Assembly (NCBI GenBank): GCA_910584695.1 | Contig: CAJUBR010000004.1 | Location: 1-64,000, forward strand | Source: an uncultured Lachnospiraceae bacterium | GTDB taxonomy: Bacteria; Bacillota; Clostridia; Lachnospirales; Lachnospiraceae | Reading direction: 5' to 3' | Length of the DNA: 64,000 nt | Shown: positions 1 through 9,699 of the stretch, in pieces | How positions within the stretch are numbered: position 1 is the first letter of the stretch | How the letters are laid out: the number at the start of each line of letters is the position of its first letter | Made by a program: the position numbers and the translations under genes | Notes under the pieces: generated by a model | The model's database searches: none | What the model was told of the DNA's origin: nothing | Seen by the model: the letters and a program-made list of their open reading frames with translations, nothing else

Positions 1-1254
1 GTATATCCGGAGGAATCTTTTTACGGGAGAGATGGCAGAATGTTAGGAGCAGTTGTATTTTTGCTTTGTATTTTTATGTATGGGATTCTGGGGAAATATC
101 TGAAGCCGGATATATGGATGGCATGGATTTTTTTGATCTCCAATACAGTAGTAGTTATGATTGCCATTTTGCAGTTCTGGGGTCTGGATTTTCTCCATTT
201 GTCGGATGGTGTAGCCAATAAGGAGGCCTTTATAAGCACGGTTGGAAATATAAATGCCTGTGCCAGTTACTTCTGTATGATTCTCCCAATTGGTATGGTT
301 TTATATTATTTGTCGGAAACACTTTTTTCTAAAGTGGTTTATGGTATATTTTTGTTGCTGGGGTTTTATGGTGCTTATATAACGACAGCAGACAGTTGGA
401 TTCTTGGAATAGGAATATCATTTTTAACGATACTGTGGTTTTCACTAAAGAATCATCATAGTATGAAGCATTTTTTGGAATTATGTATACTTTTTTGTAT
501 TAGTAGCCTGATGTTGAAAATAAGCTTTTTGGTAAAAAATGTAAATACAGACTTGTTCCATGCTTTTCAGGATTTAAAAATACAGAATTTTATGATAAAT
601 GGGTATGTATTACTTGTAGAAGGAATTTTGTTGATAGGTGGAGTATGGCTGATAAAAATAGCAGAAAAAAGAAACTTTATTTTTCCATATCAAAAAATTA
701 GAAAGATATTATTTGTTTTTTTGATACTGATTATTGGAATGGGGATTTTGTTGTTTTTGTTTGTCAATCTTGCGGAACATAAACAGTGGAAAGGGATATT
801 TTATTGGTTAAATTATCTAAAGCTACAGGATGACTTTGGAACCGGAAGAGGATTTATTTGGAAACAAACAATAGACCGGTGGATAAATTTGGAGTCGTGG
901 AGAAAGTTTTTGGGATATGGTATAAATTGTTTTCACCAGTTTTATTATCAAGGCTCAGAATTGGTGGAAAATAGTATAAGGATTATTGATCCCCATAATG
1001 AATTCCTGCTTTTTCTCTCTATTATGGGAATATTCGGAACAATTGGCTATTTTGGGCTGTTAATCTGTACAATTGTATCCGCTACAAAGATGTCTGATAA
1101 ATATCCAATTATGATGATGGGATCCGTGATGTTGTGTAGTTATCTGGCACAGGGAATGGTAAATAATCCTACTGTGTTTATTACACCAAATTTATTTCTT
1201 TTTTTGGGAATCTTAAAAAGTATTGAGAGGAATTATAAAGAAATAAAAATTTAG
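1..1254 (+). CDS. O-antigen ligase/polymerase-like membrane protein (5' partial)
   Basis: The reading frame is open from base 1, so the gene enters from outside the window; the first in-frame ATG (40) lies inside a hydrophobic protein and is probably not the start. At least eight hydrophobic segments are visible, with one larger polar stretch at roughly residues 275-325. A DPHNEFLLFLSIMG segment near residue 320 matches the HN-containing C-terminal signature of the O-antigen ligase/Wzy_C superfamily. Such proteins join or polymerise lipid-linked glycans at the outer face of the membrane. The substrate cannot be told from the sequence. It is followed by a 270-base gap and its own promoter for malQ, so it is probably the last gene of an upstream unit. 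Confidence 0.7.
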   Translation, partial: VYPEESFYGRDGRMLGAVVFLLCIFMYGILGKYLKPDIWMAWIFLISNTVVVMIAILQFWGLDFLHLSDGVANKEAFISTVGNINACASYFCMILPIGMVLYYLSETLFSKVVYGIFLLLGFYGAYITTADSWILGIGISFLTILWFSLKNHHSMKHFLELCILFCISSLMLKISFLVKNVNTDLFHAFQDLKIQNFMINGYVLLVEGILLIGGVWLIKIAEKRNFIFPYQKIRKILFVFLILIIGMGILLFLFVNLAEHKQWKGIFYWLNYLKLQDDFGTGRGFIWKQTIDRWINLESWRKFLGYGINCFHQFYYQGSELVENSIRIIDPHNEFLLFLSIMGIFGTIGYFGLLICTIVSATKMSDKYPIMMMGSVMLCSYLAQGMVNNPTVFITPNLFLFLGILKSIERNYKEIKI

Positions 1255-1277
1255 GGAAGAAAAGTACTTATTTTTCT

Positions 1278-1306
1278 TGTATTTTATAGGGTATCAAGGT
1301 ATAATA
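1278..1306 (+). promoter_or_regulatory. Sigma-A-type promoter upstream of malQ
   Basis: TTGTAT (1278-1283) and TATAAT (1301-1306) are separated by 17 bases. The predicted leader of about 215 bases before malQ contains a 7-bp stem (1458-1464 with 1476-1482). No known riboswitch was recognised in it. Confidence 0.6.
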
Positions 1307-1529
1307 TAACCTTATGGAATAAAGGATATTTGCTGCAAAAATCAGGACGGAACGGGTGTATATAGGTTTTTGGCAGCTTAAGGAAGAATTGTGACTGAGG
1401 GAAAATGAATGAGCAAGAAATTTCTTTCATATTATAAAAATGAAGAAGCGGTAGTTGCCAAGGTGTGCTAACATAACCTTGGATCATTGCTTGTGGGAAT
1501 AGAAAGATAGAAACAGGGAGGATATGATT

Positions 1530-3062
1530 ATGGCAGACAGTTCGAGCGTGGGAATGGACTATGATAAATACGCAGGAATACTGGCACATCCTACATCTTT
1601 TCCAAGTCCTTATGGAATTGGGGATATGGGGCCGGGAGCTTATGCATTTATTGATTTTTTAGAAAAGTCGGGGCTTAATTTATGGCAGGTATTACCGATA
1701 GGGCATACTGGATTTGGGGATTCTCCCTATCAGCCATTTTCTTCTTTCGCAGGACAGCCTTTGATTATCAGTGTGGATGATTTGCGGCAGGCAGGGCTGT
1801 TGTGGGATGAAGATTTTTATGAAATGCCGCAGTGGGATCCATGCCGTATTGAATACGGAAAGGTGATCGCATATAAGACCGGATTACTAAAGAAGGCATA
1901 TGAGCGTTTTGAAAACCCTGAAATTCAGGATGCTTATTCCACCAGTGAAGAATTTATGAAAGACTATGAGGACTTTTGTAAGGAGTCAGAATGGCTGGAT
2001 GATTATGCATTATTTATGGCGGGCAAGGATTATTTTGAGGGTGCACCATGGTATCTGTGGGAGAATTCTTTAAAAAAGCCCACGGCAAAACAAAAAGAAG
2101 AGTGGATGGAGAAGCTTTCGAATGAGGTGGAATATTACCGCTTTATTCAGTATCTGTTCCATAAACAGTGGTTTGCATTAAAAGAATATGCCAATAATAA
2201 AAACGTTAGAATTGTGGGAGATATTCCTAACTTTGTTGCATGGGACAGCGTTGATGTCTGGTGTAATAAACGTTTATTTGATCTGGATGCAAAAGGATAT
2301 CCGAAGACAGTGGCAGGAGTACCGCCGGATTATTACTCCAAAGACGGACAATTGTGGGGAAATCCCTTATATAAATGGAGAGAACATACGAAAACAGGGT
2401 ATGAATGGTGGTTTAAAAGAATCCGTCACCAGCTTGAACTGGCAGATTTTTTGCGAATTGATCATTTTAGAGGATTTGATAAGTTTTGGTCAATTCCCTA
2501 TGGTGATGAGACAGCGGTGAACGGTAAATGGGTAAAGGCACCAGGGGTCAATTTCTTCACGCAGTTAGAGGCAACGTTGGGATATAATATGCCGATTATT
2601 GCGGAAGATTTAGGTGAAATCGACCAGTCTGTAATTGAACTTCGTGATAAGTTTGGTCTTCCCGGCATGAAGATTTTACAGTTTGGTTTTGAAAACCCAA
2701 ATGAAAACAGCTTTTTGCCACATAACTTTGTCCGTAATTGTGTATGTTATACTGGTACGCATGATAATGATACAACTCTTGGATGGTACCAGAAATGTTA
2801 TGAAACCTCCAGAGATAAGCTTAGGAGATATTTTAATACGGATGGTGGTGACGTTTGCTGGACCCTGATTCGTGCATGTTTTTCTTCTGTAGCAAATATG
2901 GCAATTGTTCCAATGCAGGATGTTCTCTGTTTAGATTCATGGGCAAGATTGAATACACCGGGCGTTGGTGAGGGGAATTGGGCATGGAGATTCCGTTATG
3001 AGGACATGAGTGAGCAGGTGGCTGCAAGATTGTCGGAAACAACTAAATTATTTGGCAGATAA
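1530..3062 (+). CDS. malQ: 4-alpha-glucanotransferase (amylomaltase, GH77)
   Basis: This cytoplasmic enzyme transfers maltodextrin segments between alpha-1,4-glucans in maltose/glycogen use. At about 510 residues it has the usual family length. Family motifs are present: FPSPYGIGDMG near the N-terminus, LRIDHFRGF with the nucleophile Asp, IIAEDLG with the acid/base Glu, and GTHDNDTTLGW with the third acidic residue. The start is placed at ATG 1530 because GGGAGG (1516-1521) lies 8 bases before it. ATG 1524 would leave only 2 bases. It is followed after 33 bases by plsC and is probably co-transcribed with it. Confidence 0.95.
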   Translation: MADSSSVGMDYDKYAGILAHPTSFPSPYGIGDMGPGAYAFIDFLEKSGLNLWQVLPIGHTGFGDSPYQPFSSFAGQPLIISVDDLRQAGLLWDEDFYEMPQWDPCRIEYGKVIAYKTGLLKKAYERFENPEIQDAYSTSEEFMKDYEDFCKESEWLDDYALFMAGKDYFEGAPWYLWENSLKKPTAKQKEEWMEKLSNEVEYYRFIQYLFHKQWFALKEYANNKNVRIVGDIPNFVAWDSVDVWCNKRLFDLDAKGYPKTVAGVPPDYYSKDGQLWGNPLYKWREHTKTGYEWWFKRIRHQLELADFLRIDHFRGFDKFWSIPYGDETAVNGKWVKAPGVNFFTQLEATLGYNMPIIAEDLGEIDQSVIELRDKFGLPGMKILQFGFENPNENSFLPHNFVRNCVCYTGTHDNDTTLGWYQKCYETSRDKLRRYFNTDGGDVCWTLIRACFSSVANMAIVPMQDVLCLDSWARLNTPGVGEGNWAWRFRYEDMSEQVAARLSETTKLFGR

Positions 3063-3095
3063 AAGATGGGGAATGTTTACTATGAGAAAGGATAG

Positions 3096-3833
3096 ATGCA
3101 TTACTTTATGAGAAGCGTATTAGTATTAGGTTTTTTGTTTTTGTATTTAATACTTATGATTCCGGTACATTTGATTTTGCTATTAATCGGAAAATTTAAT
3201 CCAGAGCTTAGATATCGTATCGGTAATTTTTTGGTATATTGGGCGTTCCGTTGGGAGTTGTTTCAGACTCAGGCAAAGATAGAGGTAAAGGGAATTGAAA
3301 ATATTCCTGAAGAATCGGTACTATTTGTATCAAATCATAGAAGTTATTTTGATGTTTTAACGATTCATACAACATGTACGAAGCGTCCTGGATTTGTGGC
3401 GAAGAAGGAGATGGAAAAATATCCGCTGCTTAACTGGTGGATGAAAGATATCTGTTGTCTGTTTTTAGACCGGAAAGATTTACGCTCCGGGGTACAGATG
3501 ATAAAAGACGGAGCAGAACTGATAAAAAACGGACACTCCATTGTTATTTGCCCGGAGGGGCATAGAAACCAGTCTTCTACACTGCTTCCGTTTAAAGAGG
3601 GAAGTTTAAAAATGGCAGAAAAGGCAGACTGTCCGGTAGTTCCTGTTGCATTGATTGATACAGACCAGCTATTAGAGGCCAGACCGGGATTTCATATCCA
3701 AAAGGGTAATGTTAAGGTAATCTATGGGAAATCGTTTTATTTAAAAGATCTTCCGAAAGAGCAGAGAAAGAAGGCTGGTGCCTATGTTCAGGGCATAATA
3801 GAAGATATGATAAAAAAAGAAACCAATAAATGA
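3096..3833 (+). CDS. plsC: 1-acyl-sn-glycerol-3-phosphate acyltransferase
   Basis: It acylates lysophosphatidic acid to phosphatidic acid at the membrane in phospholipid synthesis. An N-terminal hydrophobic segment (about residues 5-28) is followed by the acyltransferase motif NHRSYFD (NHx4D, catalytic His/Asp) and the glycerol-phosphate binding block CPEGHRN, a variant of EGTR. Length (245 residues) is typical. An AAAGGA sits close (3 bases) before ATG 3096. ATG 3108 is a possible alternative start with the same membrane segment. It lies between malQ and a small membrane-anchored protein in one probable operon. Confidence 0.9.
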   Translation: MHYFMRSVLVLGFLFLYLILMIPVHLILLLIGKFNPELRYRIGNFLVYWAFRWELFQTQAKIEVKGIENIPEESVLFVSNHRSYFDVLTIHTTCTKRPGFVAKKEMEKYPLLNWWMKDICCLFLDRKDLRSGVQMIKDGAELIKNGHSIVICPEGHRNQSSTLLPFKEGSLKMAEKADCPVVPVALIDTDQLLEARPGFHIQKGNVKVIYGKSFYLKDLPKEQRKKAGAYVQGIIEDMIKKETNK

Positions 3834-3859
3834 CAGTCAAAGGAAAAGGAGGAAAAGAG

Positions 3860-4417
3860 ATGAGTCCAATTGTTATCACACTTATTATTCTTGCTGTTAT
3901 AGCGGCGATTCTAATTGCTCTTTATTTTGTGGGAAACAAAATGCAGAAAAAACAAATGGAGCAAAAGGAGCAGATGGACGCTGCTGCACAGCAGACATCC
4001 ATGCTGATTATCGATAAGAAAAAAATGAAAATGAAAGAGGCCGGTCTGCCGAAAATTGTTATGGAACAGACACCAAAACGGTTTCAAGGTATGAAGGTGC
4101 CAATCGTAAAGGCAAAGATCGGACCGCAGATCATTAATTTGATTTGCGATGACGGTATTTTTGATGATCTTCCGACCAAAGGGGAGGTTAAGGCTATGAT
4201 TAGTGGTATCTATATTACGGAGGTTAAGAGTATCCGGGGCAAGAAAAGGAATACAGAGGAAGGACCAAAGAAAAAAGGATTTGCAGCCAGAATGCGTATG
4301 AAGCAGAGGGAACTGCAGAATGAGTACGCAAAGGAAGAAAAAGAAAAGGAAGCAAGAAAAGCTGCAAAACAGACCGAAAAAGCAAAAAAGGAAAAGGCAA
4401 AGAAAATTACAAAGTAA
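3860..4417 (+). CDS. Membrane-anchored lysine-rich protein, function unknown
   Basis: The protein has one N-terminal membrane segment (about residues 3-24), a conserved-looking central part (about 50-115) and a highly charged Lys/Glu/Ala-rich C-terminal tail (about 130-185) that should form a helix. The start at ATG 3860 follows AAGGAGG with 7 bases spacing; an upstream in-frame start at 3830 lacks this. It ends 3 bases before a strong terminator, closing the malQ-plsC unit. No family function is recognised. The tail suggests binding to nucleic acid, acidic lipid or protein, but that is only inference. Confidence 0.75.
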   Translation: MSPIVITLIILAVIAAILIALYFVGNKMQKKQMEQKEQMDAAAQQTSMLIIDKKKMKMKEAGLPKIVMEQTPKRFQGMKVPIVKAKIGPQIINLICDDGIFDDLPTKGEVKAMISGIYITEVKSIRGKKRNTEEGPKKKGFAARMRMKQRELQNEYAKEEKEKEARKAAKQTEKAKKEKAKKITK

Positions 4418-4420
4418 AGA

Positions 4421-4466
4421 AAAACAGGCAGTCATTACTTGGGAGAGCTATGACTGCCTGTTTTAA
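4421..4466 (+). terminator. Rho-independent terminator after the malQ-plsC operon
   Basis: A perfect 14-bp stem (4421-4434 with 4451-4464) with a 16-base loop ends in TTTTAAT. The arms start with AAAA and end with TTTT, so the structure could work on both strands. Confidence 0.85.
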
Positions 4467-4628
4467 TATGTTATATATCTGTCAATAGAAAATTTTAAAA
4501 ATCAATATTAAATAATCAATGTAAAATGGGGATGCAGTAAAGGATTTTTATATTATAGGTTGCTATGAAGAAGGGAAAGTATAGTTATATTTTTATAAAT
4601 ATTAAAGTGAATCTTCCTGCTGCCCTCT

Positions 4629-4656
4629 TAAGAAAATCTTTCTTTTTTCCGACATA
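4629..4656 (+). promoter_or_regulatory. Weak sigma-D-like promoter upstream of the FliK-like gene
   Basis: TAAG (4629-4632), 16 bases, then CCGACATA (4649-4656). Each box is one base away from the TAAA / CCGATAT flagellar consensus, and the position fits the following flagellar genes. The rest of the 4467-4720 gap shows nothing else clear. Confidence 0.35.
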
Positions 4657-4720
4657 CAATACAGATGATTATAGGGGTTGCTAGATAGATTTCAGCACAT
4701 AAATATAGCGGGGTGAAACC

Positions 4721-7700
4721 ATGAATTATCAAGTTGGAAATAACGGTCAGAATGTAGGATATGATAACGGTTTATTTGGAAATGCAGGCATTATGGGGAA
4801 CCATCAGGCAGGCAGGGAAGGAAACGGTAATATTTTGAATGACAATCGTATTGGCGATTTGCTGGCATGCAGGCTTGTAAAAGCAGGGAAAGAGCCGGTT
4901 TTAGATATGAACGGAATCCAGATAAAAACAAGGGCATCAAAGGAATTAGAGAATGCCAATGAAGGAGATACGGTTTATCTAAAAATACAAGGGGCAGACA
5001 GGAATCAGGTTTCTTTAAAGATAGTAGGAGTACAATCCGCACAGGAAAACGCTGCTTTTAATATGGCAGTCGGTGGTACACAGGTGGCAAAGAGCACGGA
5101 GCAGTTTTCAGAAATGATAAAAGAAAATCTGGATGGTGCACTGGACGAAGAAGAGGCAAAGGAAAACCAGAAGGAGATTCTTAGAACCCTTTCTCCTGAT
5201 GAGATTGCAAAGCTTCGTATGATGCAGATTGATGTAACGAATTCTACGTTATCCGATTTAATGGGAATGGTGATCAATATACGTTCCGGTGAGCATCAGG
5301 ATGAAGTAAATGAAGTATTAGGTGATGTAGTAAAAGAAACCCTAGGAAAGCTGCAAAATGAGCTGATGCCGGAATATCAGGCATCTCAGGAAAAGGAATC
5401 GGTAAGCTTTGCCGGTTTACCGGATACGGAATCATTTCCAGTGGGGGGAAGCAGGCTGAATAGTGAAGGATATGTTGTAAAAATTCCTGCCGGTAATACA
5501 GCAGATGTTAAGGAGAGTTTTAATGTACATGATACGGCGACGGATTACAGGCAGTCAATGGTTACGGACGAACAGTTAATTTATATGATTAAGAATAATA
5601 TGGATTTGACAATCGACCATTTATATACAGCCAGAAACAGTGTAAATGAAGAAAGCCCTTTAAAGGAGGTTCCGCTGGATCATCAGGTATGGAATGATAT
5701 ATATCCACAGGTTTCAGGAATTATTGAAGCGGCGGGTATGACAGTGTCGGAGCAGAGCCTTTTGGGAGCACAATTTATGTTGTGTCATGAATTACCCATT
5801 ACAGTAGATTCTTTGAGAATTTATATGGCGGTGCATTCATTAAACCAAAGAGGGATTCAGATAGATCAGACAGAAGCCAATATCAGGGAGCAGATTGCCC
5901 TTGGCAATCCTCCGGAGCAGGCACGTATCAATGGGAGTACCCTGCGTGAAAGGGCGGAAAGACTGATAGAAAAAGTAGGGAAAATCACAACGCAATCCGT
6001 GGATTATGCAGTAAGCCAGAGGAAATCTCTTACTATATCCTATCTATATAACAGTTCCATGAGGAATACAGGTGTACAGAAAATGGGAATGTCGGTGAAT
6101 ACCAACATGGAAGGAGCCAGTCTTTCTTTAAATGGAACGATGCAAAATGGCAGCGGATCAGACGGAACGAGGGATGCAGTGTCTGCAAATTCCCCGGCAG
6201 TGTCCGTAAGAAGACAGTTGGAAGAAATTCGTCTTGCCATGACACTGGAGGCATCTTTAAGACTGGTGAAACAGGATATTAACATTGATGCAAGACCGTT
6301 ATCCCAGATTGTAGAAGCATTGCGAAAACAGGAAAAGGATTATTATGAAAACGTTGTATCTGCCAAAGATTTACATGATATTCCAGAGGGAGTGGACCTG
6401 TTAAAGGAGACTTTGAAAGAAACGGATAACCTGAAAGATCTGCCGGCATATGCATTAGGAGAAATGGTAAAACGTCCATCCGTTACGGTAGGGGGATTAT
6501 ACGAAACTGCAATCCGGATAAAAAATGTATTAGCCGGAAACGCCTATGAAACGATGATGACAAGACCAAGACGGGATATGGGAGATTCCATTACGGAAGC
6601 ATTTCAGAATGTAGATGCGATTTTAGAGGATATGAATATGGATCGGAACGAAGAAAATCAGAGAGCCATCCGCATTCTTGCTTATAATGAAATGGAATTA
6701 AATGAGACGAATATTATGAGTGTGAAGGCAGCAGATGCCAAAGTACAGCAGATGTTTGAGACATTGACACCACAGATTGTACTGAATCTGATCAGAGAAA
6801 ATAAGAACCCTCTTAATATGACAGTAGACGGTCTGAATGAAGAAATCATGCAGCAGAAAGAAGTTTTGGGAATTACAGACGAACAGCGTTTTAGCGAATT
6901 TCTCTATCAGATGGATAAGACCAATGCCATTAGTGATAAAGAGCGACAGAGTTTTATCGGTATTTACCGGTTGCTTGACAAGGTGGAGAAATCCCATGGA
7001 AAAGATATCGGGGCAGTAGTGAGGAACGGGCAGGAAATTACCCTTAATAATTTGTTTGCAGCAAATAAAAGTCGTAAAGCAAAAGGCATTAATGTTGCAG
7101 TAGATGATAATTTTGGAGAACGCATTGATGTGGAAACGAATGAGAGCAGCATTTTAAGCCAGATTGAAACTGCGTATAATCAGACTCTGGCGGGAAGTAT
7201 TCTGCGGCATATCCGTCCAGAGACATTAAAAAGCCTGGAGGGACTTGACTATCAGAATATGACTTTTGAAGAGCTTGATTCCATTATAAAGGCGGAAGAC
7301 AGCAGTCAGGGAGAAGCACAGTTGATTGAAGAGCTTGGCAGGACAATGGAGGAAGCACTCTCTTATGAAGAGGAAGTAGAGATGATGTTAGAGGCAAACG
7401 ATATGCCTAAAACGGCTACTAATATCATTGCGGCACATCAGGTTATGTATGGACAAGATGGTATTTATGGTATGATTCATACAATAAAGGGTAATCTGCC
7501 AAAGGATAAGAGGGAACAGATTACCAGAAAAGAAAATAATATTTTAGAAACGCTGGAAAGTAAGGGCGATATCATATATGGGCTGGAAAATATCCGGTCT
7601 GCTTTATCGGAAGCGGTTCATGATAAGGAGACGGACGGAACGATTACAGCCATGGATATTCAGGCACTAAAATACTTAAATGCAGGTATGCCGATTGCGA

Positions 7701-8152
7701 TGCGGGCAGTGGAAGAAGAAGTATTCCAGATTCCACTGGTGGTGGGAGAAGAAATCAGTATCATGAAGGTGTCTGTTTTGCAGAACGGAAGCAGAGCGGG
7801 AGAAATCACTGCTTCTATGGATACCTCTAAGTACGGCAGACTGGAAGCATTTATTCATGTTGAAGGGAATCAGATAGAAGGCTACGTTGTCACGGAGGAA
7901 GAAAGTGGCCAGAAGGAACTAGAGGCAAATGAGCTGACATTGCGATCTGTTTTTGCAAAAGCAGGAATGGAAATGAAAGATTTGCGGTTGGACGGCACAA
8001 AACCAATACAGTATGGATCAGAATTTGTAAAAGAAGAGGTTCCGATCTCTAAGCTATATAAAGTGGCAAAACAGCTTCTGACAGCTATTAAGTTAACGGG
8101 AATTGCTGCCGATAATGAAAGTAGAGGTGACGAACATGAGATTAAATCATAA
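4721..8152 (+). CDS. Large flagellar-locus protein with FliK-like C-terminal domain
   Basis: This 1143-residue protein has no signal peptide or membrane segment. An N-terminal region (about 45-110) resembles a small beta domain, the middle is long and helical with many repeats of charged heptads, and residues about 1000-1090 read like the C-terminal hook-length domain of FliK: a hydrophobic strand pattern around ISIMKVSVLQNG, then YGRLEAFIHVEGNQIEGYVV and a helix ending in a GMEMKDLRL strand. FliK controls hook length and switches the export gate, and no other fliK is seen here. The stop overlaps the following flagellin by 17 bases, so the two are translationally coupled. The assignment is by pattern only; much of the protein is unrecognised. 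ATG 4721 is preceded by GGGGTGA. Confidence 0.6.
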   Translation: MNYQVGNNGQNVGYDNGLFGNAGIMGNHQAGREGNGNILNDNRIGDLLACRLVKAGKEPVLDMNGIQIKTRASKELENANEGDTVYLKIQGADRNQVSLKIVGVQSAQENAAFNMAVGGTQVAKSTEQFSEMIKENLDGALDEEEAKENQKEILRTLSPDEIAKLRMMQIDVTNSTLSDLMGMVINIRSGEHQDEVNEVLGDVVKETLGKLQNELMPEYQASQEKESVSFAGLPDTESFPVGGSRLNSEGYVVKIPAGNTADVKESFNVHDTATDYRQSMVTDEQLIYMIKNNMDLTIDHLYTARNSVNEESPLKEVPLDHQVWNDIYPQVSGIIEAAGMTVSEQSLLGAQFMLCHELPITVDSLRIYMAVHSLNQRGIQIDQTEANIREQIALGNPPEQARINGSTLRERAERLIEKVGKITTQSVDYAVSQRKSLTISYLYNSSMRNTGVQKMGMSVNTNMEGASLSLNGTMQNGSGSDGTRDAVSANSPAVSVRRQLEEIRLAMTLEASLRLVKQDINIDARPLSQIVEALRKQEKDYYENVVSAKDLHDIPEGVDLLKETLKETDNLKDLPAYALGEMVKRPSVTVGGLYETAIRIKNVLAGNAYETMMTRPRRDMGDSITEAFQNVDAILEDMNMDRNEENQRAIRILAYNEMELNETNIMSVKAADAKVQQMFETLTPQIVLNLIRENKNPLNMTVDGLNEEIMQQKEVLGITDEQRFSEFLYQMDKTNAISDKERQSFIGIYRLLDKVEKSHGKDIGAVVRNGQEITLNNLFAANKSRKAKGINVAVDDNFGERIDVETNESSILSQIETAYNQTLAGSILRHIRPETLKSLEGLDYQNMTFEELDSIIKAEDSSQGEAQLIEELGRTMEEALSYEEEVEMMLEANDMPKTATNIIAAHQVMYGQDGIYGMIHTIKGNLPKDKREQITRKENNILETLESKGDIIYGLENIRSALSEAVHDKETDGTITAMDIQALKYLNAGMPIAMRAVEEEVFQIPLVVGEEISIMKVSVLQNGSRAGEITASMDTSKYGRLEAFIHVEGNQIEGYVVTEEESGQKELEANELTLRSVFAKAGMEMKDLRLDGTKPIQYGSEFVKEEVPISKLYKVAKQLLTAIKLTGIAADNESRGDEHEIKS

Positions 8153-9551
8153 CACATTGGCATATGTAGCCAACAGAAACTTAAGATCAGTGAATAATAA
8201 TGTTACAAAGTCCATGCAGCGGCTTTCTTCAGGATATAAGATTACCAAGTCTGCTGACGACCCGGCAGGTAAGGCGATTTCCCAAAGAATGAATGCACAG
8301 CTTCGGGGATTGGACCGGGCAACCAATAATGCGAATGACGGAATTTCATTGATTCAGACGGCAGAAGGTGCACTGGATGAGGTGCATTCTATTTTAGGAA
8401 GAATGCGGGAGCTTGCAGTACAGGCGGCAAATGAGACATTTGATGAGTCAGATAGAGATGCAATGCAGGATGAGATTGCATCTTTACAGGACGAGATTGA
8501 CCGGATTGCGGAAACCACCGATTTTAATGGTCGAAAGCTTTTAAATGGTGAATTAAACAAGAAGGGATATACGGATAACGATGATTTGTCTATTGTAGAG
8601 ATTGGTGGAGATATTGAATCGGGAGTTTATGGTTTAACGGTTACACAAAACGGTGAACCGGCCAGAACTTCTATTACACCGCCAGCAGCGGGAGCATCTG
8701 TTACGGCTGTACAAGAGGGAATATTGTGGATTAATGATTTTGAGATAAGAATTAATCAGGGAATGACTTCGGATGAAGTAAACGAAGCAATCCGTAATGC
8801 AACAGATAAGATAGGAATAGATTATAATCCAATGACAGGTGAGATGGTAACAAAAGAATCCGGGAGTGAGCAGTCTATTGTAATAAAAACCAATAATGAC
8901 CAGCTGAAGGCACTGTTGGGTGTAAATGGGCAGGAAGTATACGGTTCCAATGCAAAAGCTGAATTTTCGATAGATGGTGTGACAGGTGAACGGATTGGTT
9001 TTCGGGCAACTGCTACTCTGGAAACACAAGGTAACCGTATTACGGTAACGGATAAAGCAGGATTTAAGATGGTATATGATGTGGCACCAGGTAGTGCAGA
9101 TTCAACCAATACACCGGCAACTACGGTGGAGGCAAACATTACGGTATTGTCAGCAGGGCCGTTAGTATTCCAGATTGGAAACAATGAAGGTCAGATACTG
9201 AATGTGAACATAAATAAAACAACAGCAGAGGCATTAGAGATTGATAAGATTAATATCTATACCAACAAATATGCATCAAAAGCCATTGGAAAAATAGATG
9301 CTGCGATTGAGAAGGTATCCAGTATCCGGTCTTCATTAGGAGCATACCAGAATCGGCTTGACCATACGGTAACGAATTTAGAGACTTCCAGCGAGAATCT
9401 CACCAGTGCGGTATCCAGAATTCAGGATACGGATGTGGCAGAAGAGATTACAAAATATACGGAACAGAATGTACTGAGCCAAACGGCATTGCAGATGTTG
9501 ATTAAATCCAATGCCAGACCGGAAGGCCTGCTTCAGCTTTTCCAGAGGTAA
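8136..9551 (+). CDS. Divergent flagellin (second flagellin)
   Basis: The protein has 471 residues. The N-terminal D0/D1 helices are typical (RLSSGYKITKSADDPAGKAI and LGRMRELAVQAAN), as is the C-terminal D1/D0 region (RSSLGAYQNRLDHTVTNLE, VSRIQDTDVAEEITKYT). A central variable insert of about 220 residues (roughly 155-375) makes it much longer than the 282-residue major flagellin. The end, KSNARPEGLLQLFQR, is less canonical than the ANQSTQGVLSLLQ of the major flagellin. The start is ATG 8136, preceded by AGAGGTGA, within the end of the upstream gene. It may be a minor or alternative filament protein. A FliS-like gene follows at 9700. Confidence 0.9.
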   Translation: MRLNHNTLAYVANRNLRSVNNNVTKSMQRLSSGYKITKSADDPAGKAISQRMNAQLRGLDRATNNANDGISLIQTAEGALDEVHSILGRMRELAVQAANETFDESDRDAMQDEIASLQDEIDRIAETTDFNGRKLLNGELNKKGYTDNDDLSIVEIGGDIESGVYGLTVTQNGEPARTSITPPAAGASVTAVQEGILWINDFEIRINQGMTSDEVNEAIRNATDKIGIDYNPMTGEMVTKESGSEQSIVIKTNNDQLKALLGVNGQEVYGSNAKAEFSIDGVTGERIGFRATATLETQGNRITVTDKAGFKMVYDVAPGSADSTNTPATTVEANITVLSAGPLVFQIGNNEGQILNVNINKTTAEALEIDKINIYTNKYASKAIGKIDAAIEKVSSIRSSLGAYQNRLDHTVTNLETSSENLTSAVSRIQDTDVAEEITKYTEQNVLSQTALQMLIKSNARPEGLLQLFQR

Positions 9552-9564
9552 TTTGTTACGATTG

Positions 9565-9609
9565 GGGCTGTCGTAAAAGAGAAAAATTTTCTTGATGCGA
9601 CAGTCCTTT
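9565..9609 (+). terminator. Probable terminator after the second flagellin
   Basis: A 9-bp stem with one G-T pair (9565-9573 with 9598-9606) surrounds a 24-base loop. It is followed by a short TTTG, so the T-tract is weak. Confidence 0.5.
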
Positions 9610-9699
9610 GCTGTATTAACAGGTTTTTTGTTAAGGCAGTATATATTCTAAAATGGTAACTTTTGACAGATAGATTATAATATAGCAGGAGGCTCTAAT

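Noticed and set aside
1310..1529. Riboswitch in the long malQ leader
   Set aside because: Only one short stem is visible and no known aptamer consensus was recognised.
3911..4435. 174-codon open frame on the minus strand opposite the lysine-rich protein
   Set aside because: It is the antisense of Lys/Glu-rich codons (giving Phe/Leu/Cys runs) and lies over the terminator.
8634..9184. Two long minus-strand frames inside the second flagellin
   Set aside because: Shadows of the flagellin coding frame without ribosome sites.
9663..9681. TTGACA and TATAAT before the FliS-like gene
   Set aside because: Spacing of 7 bases is not functional; no better pair was found.
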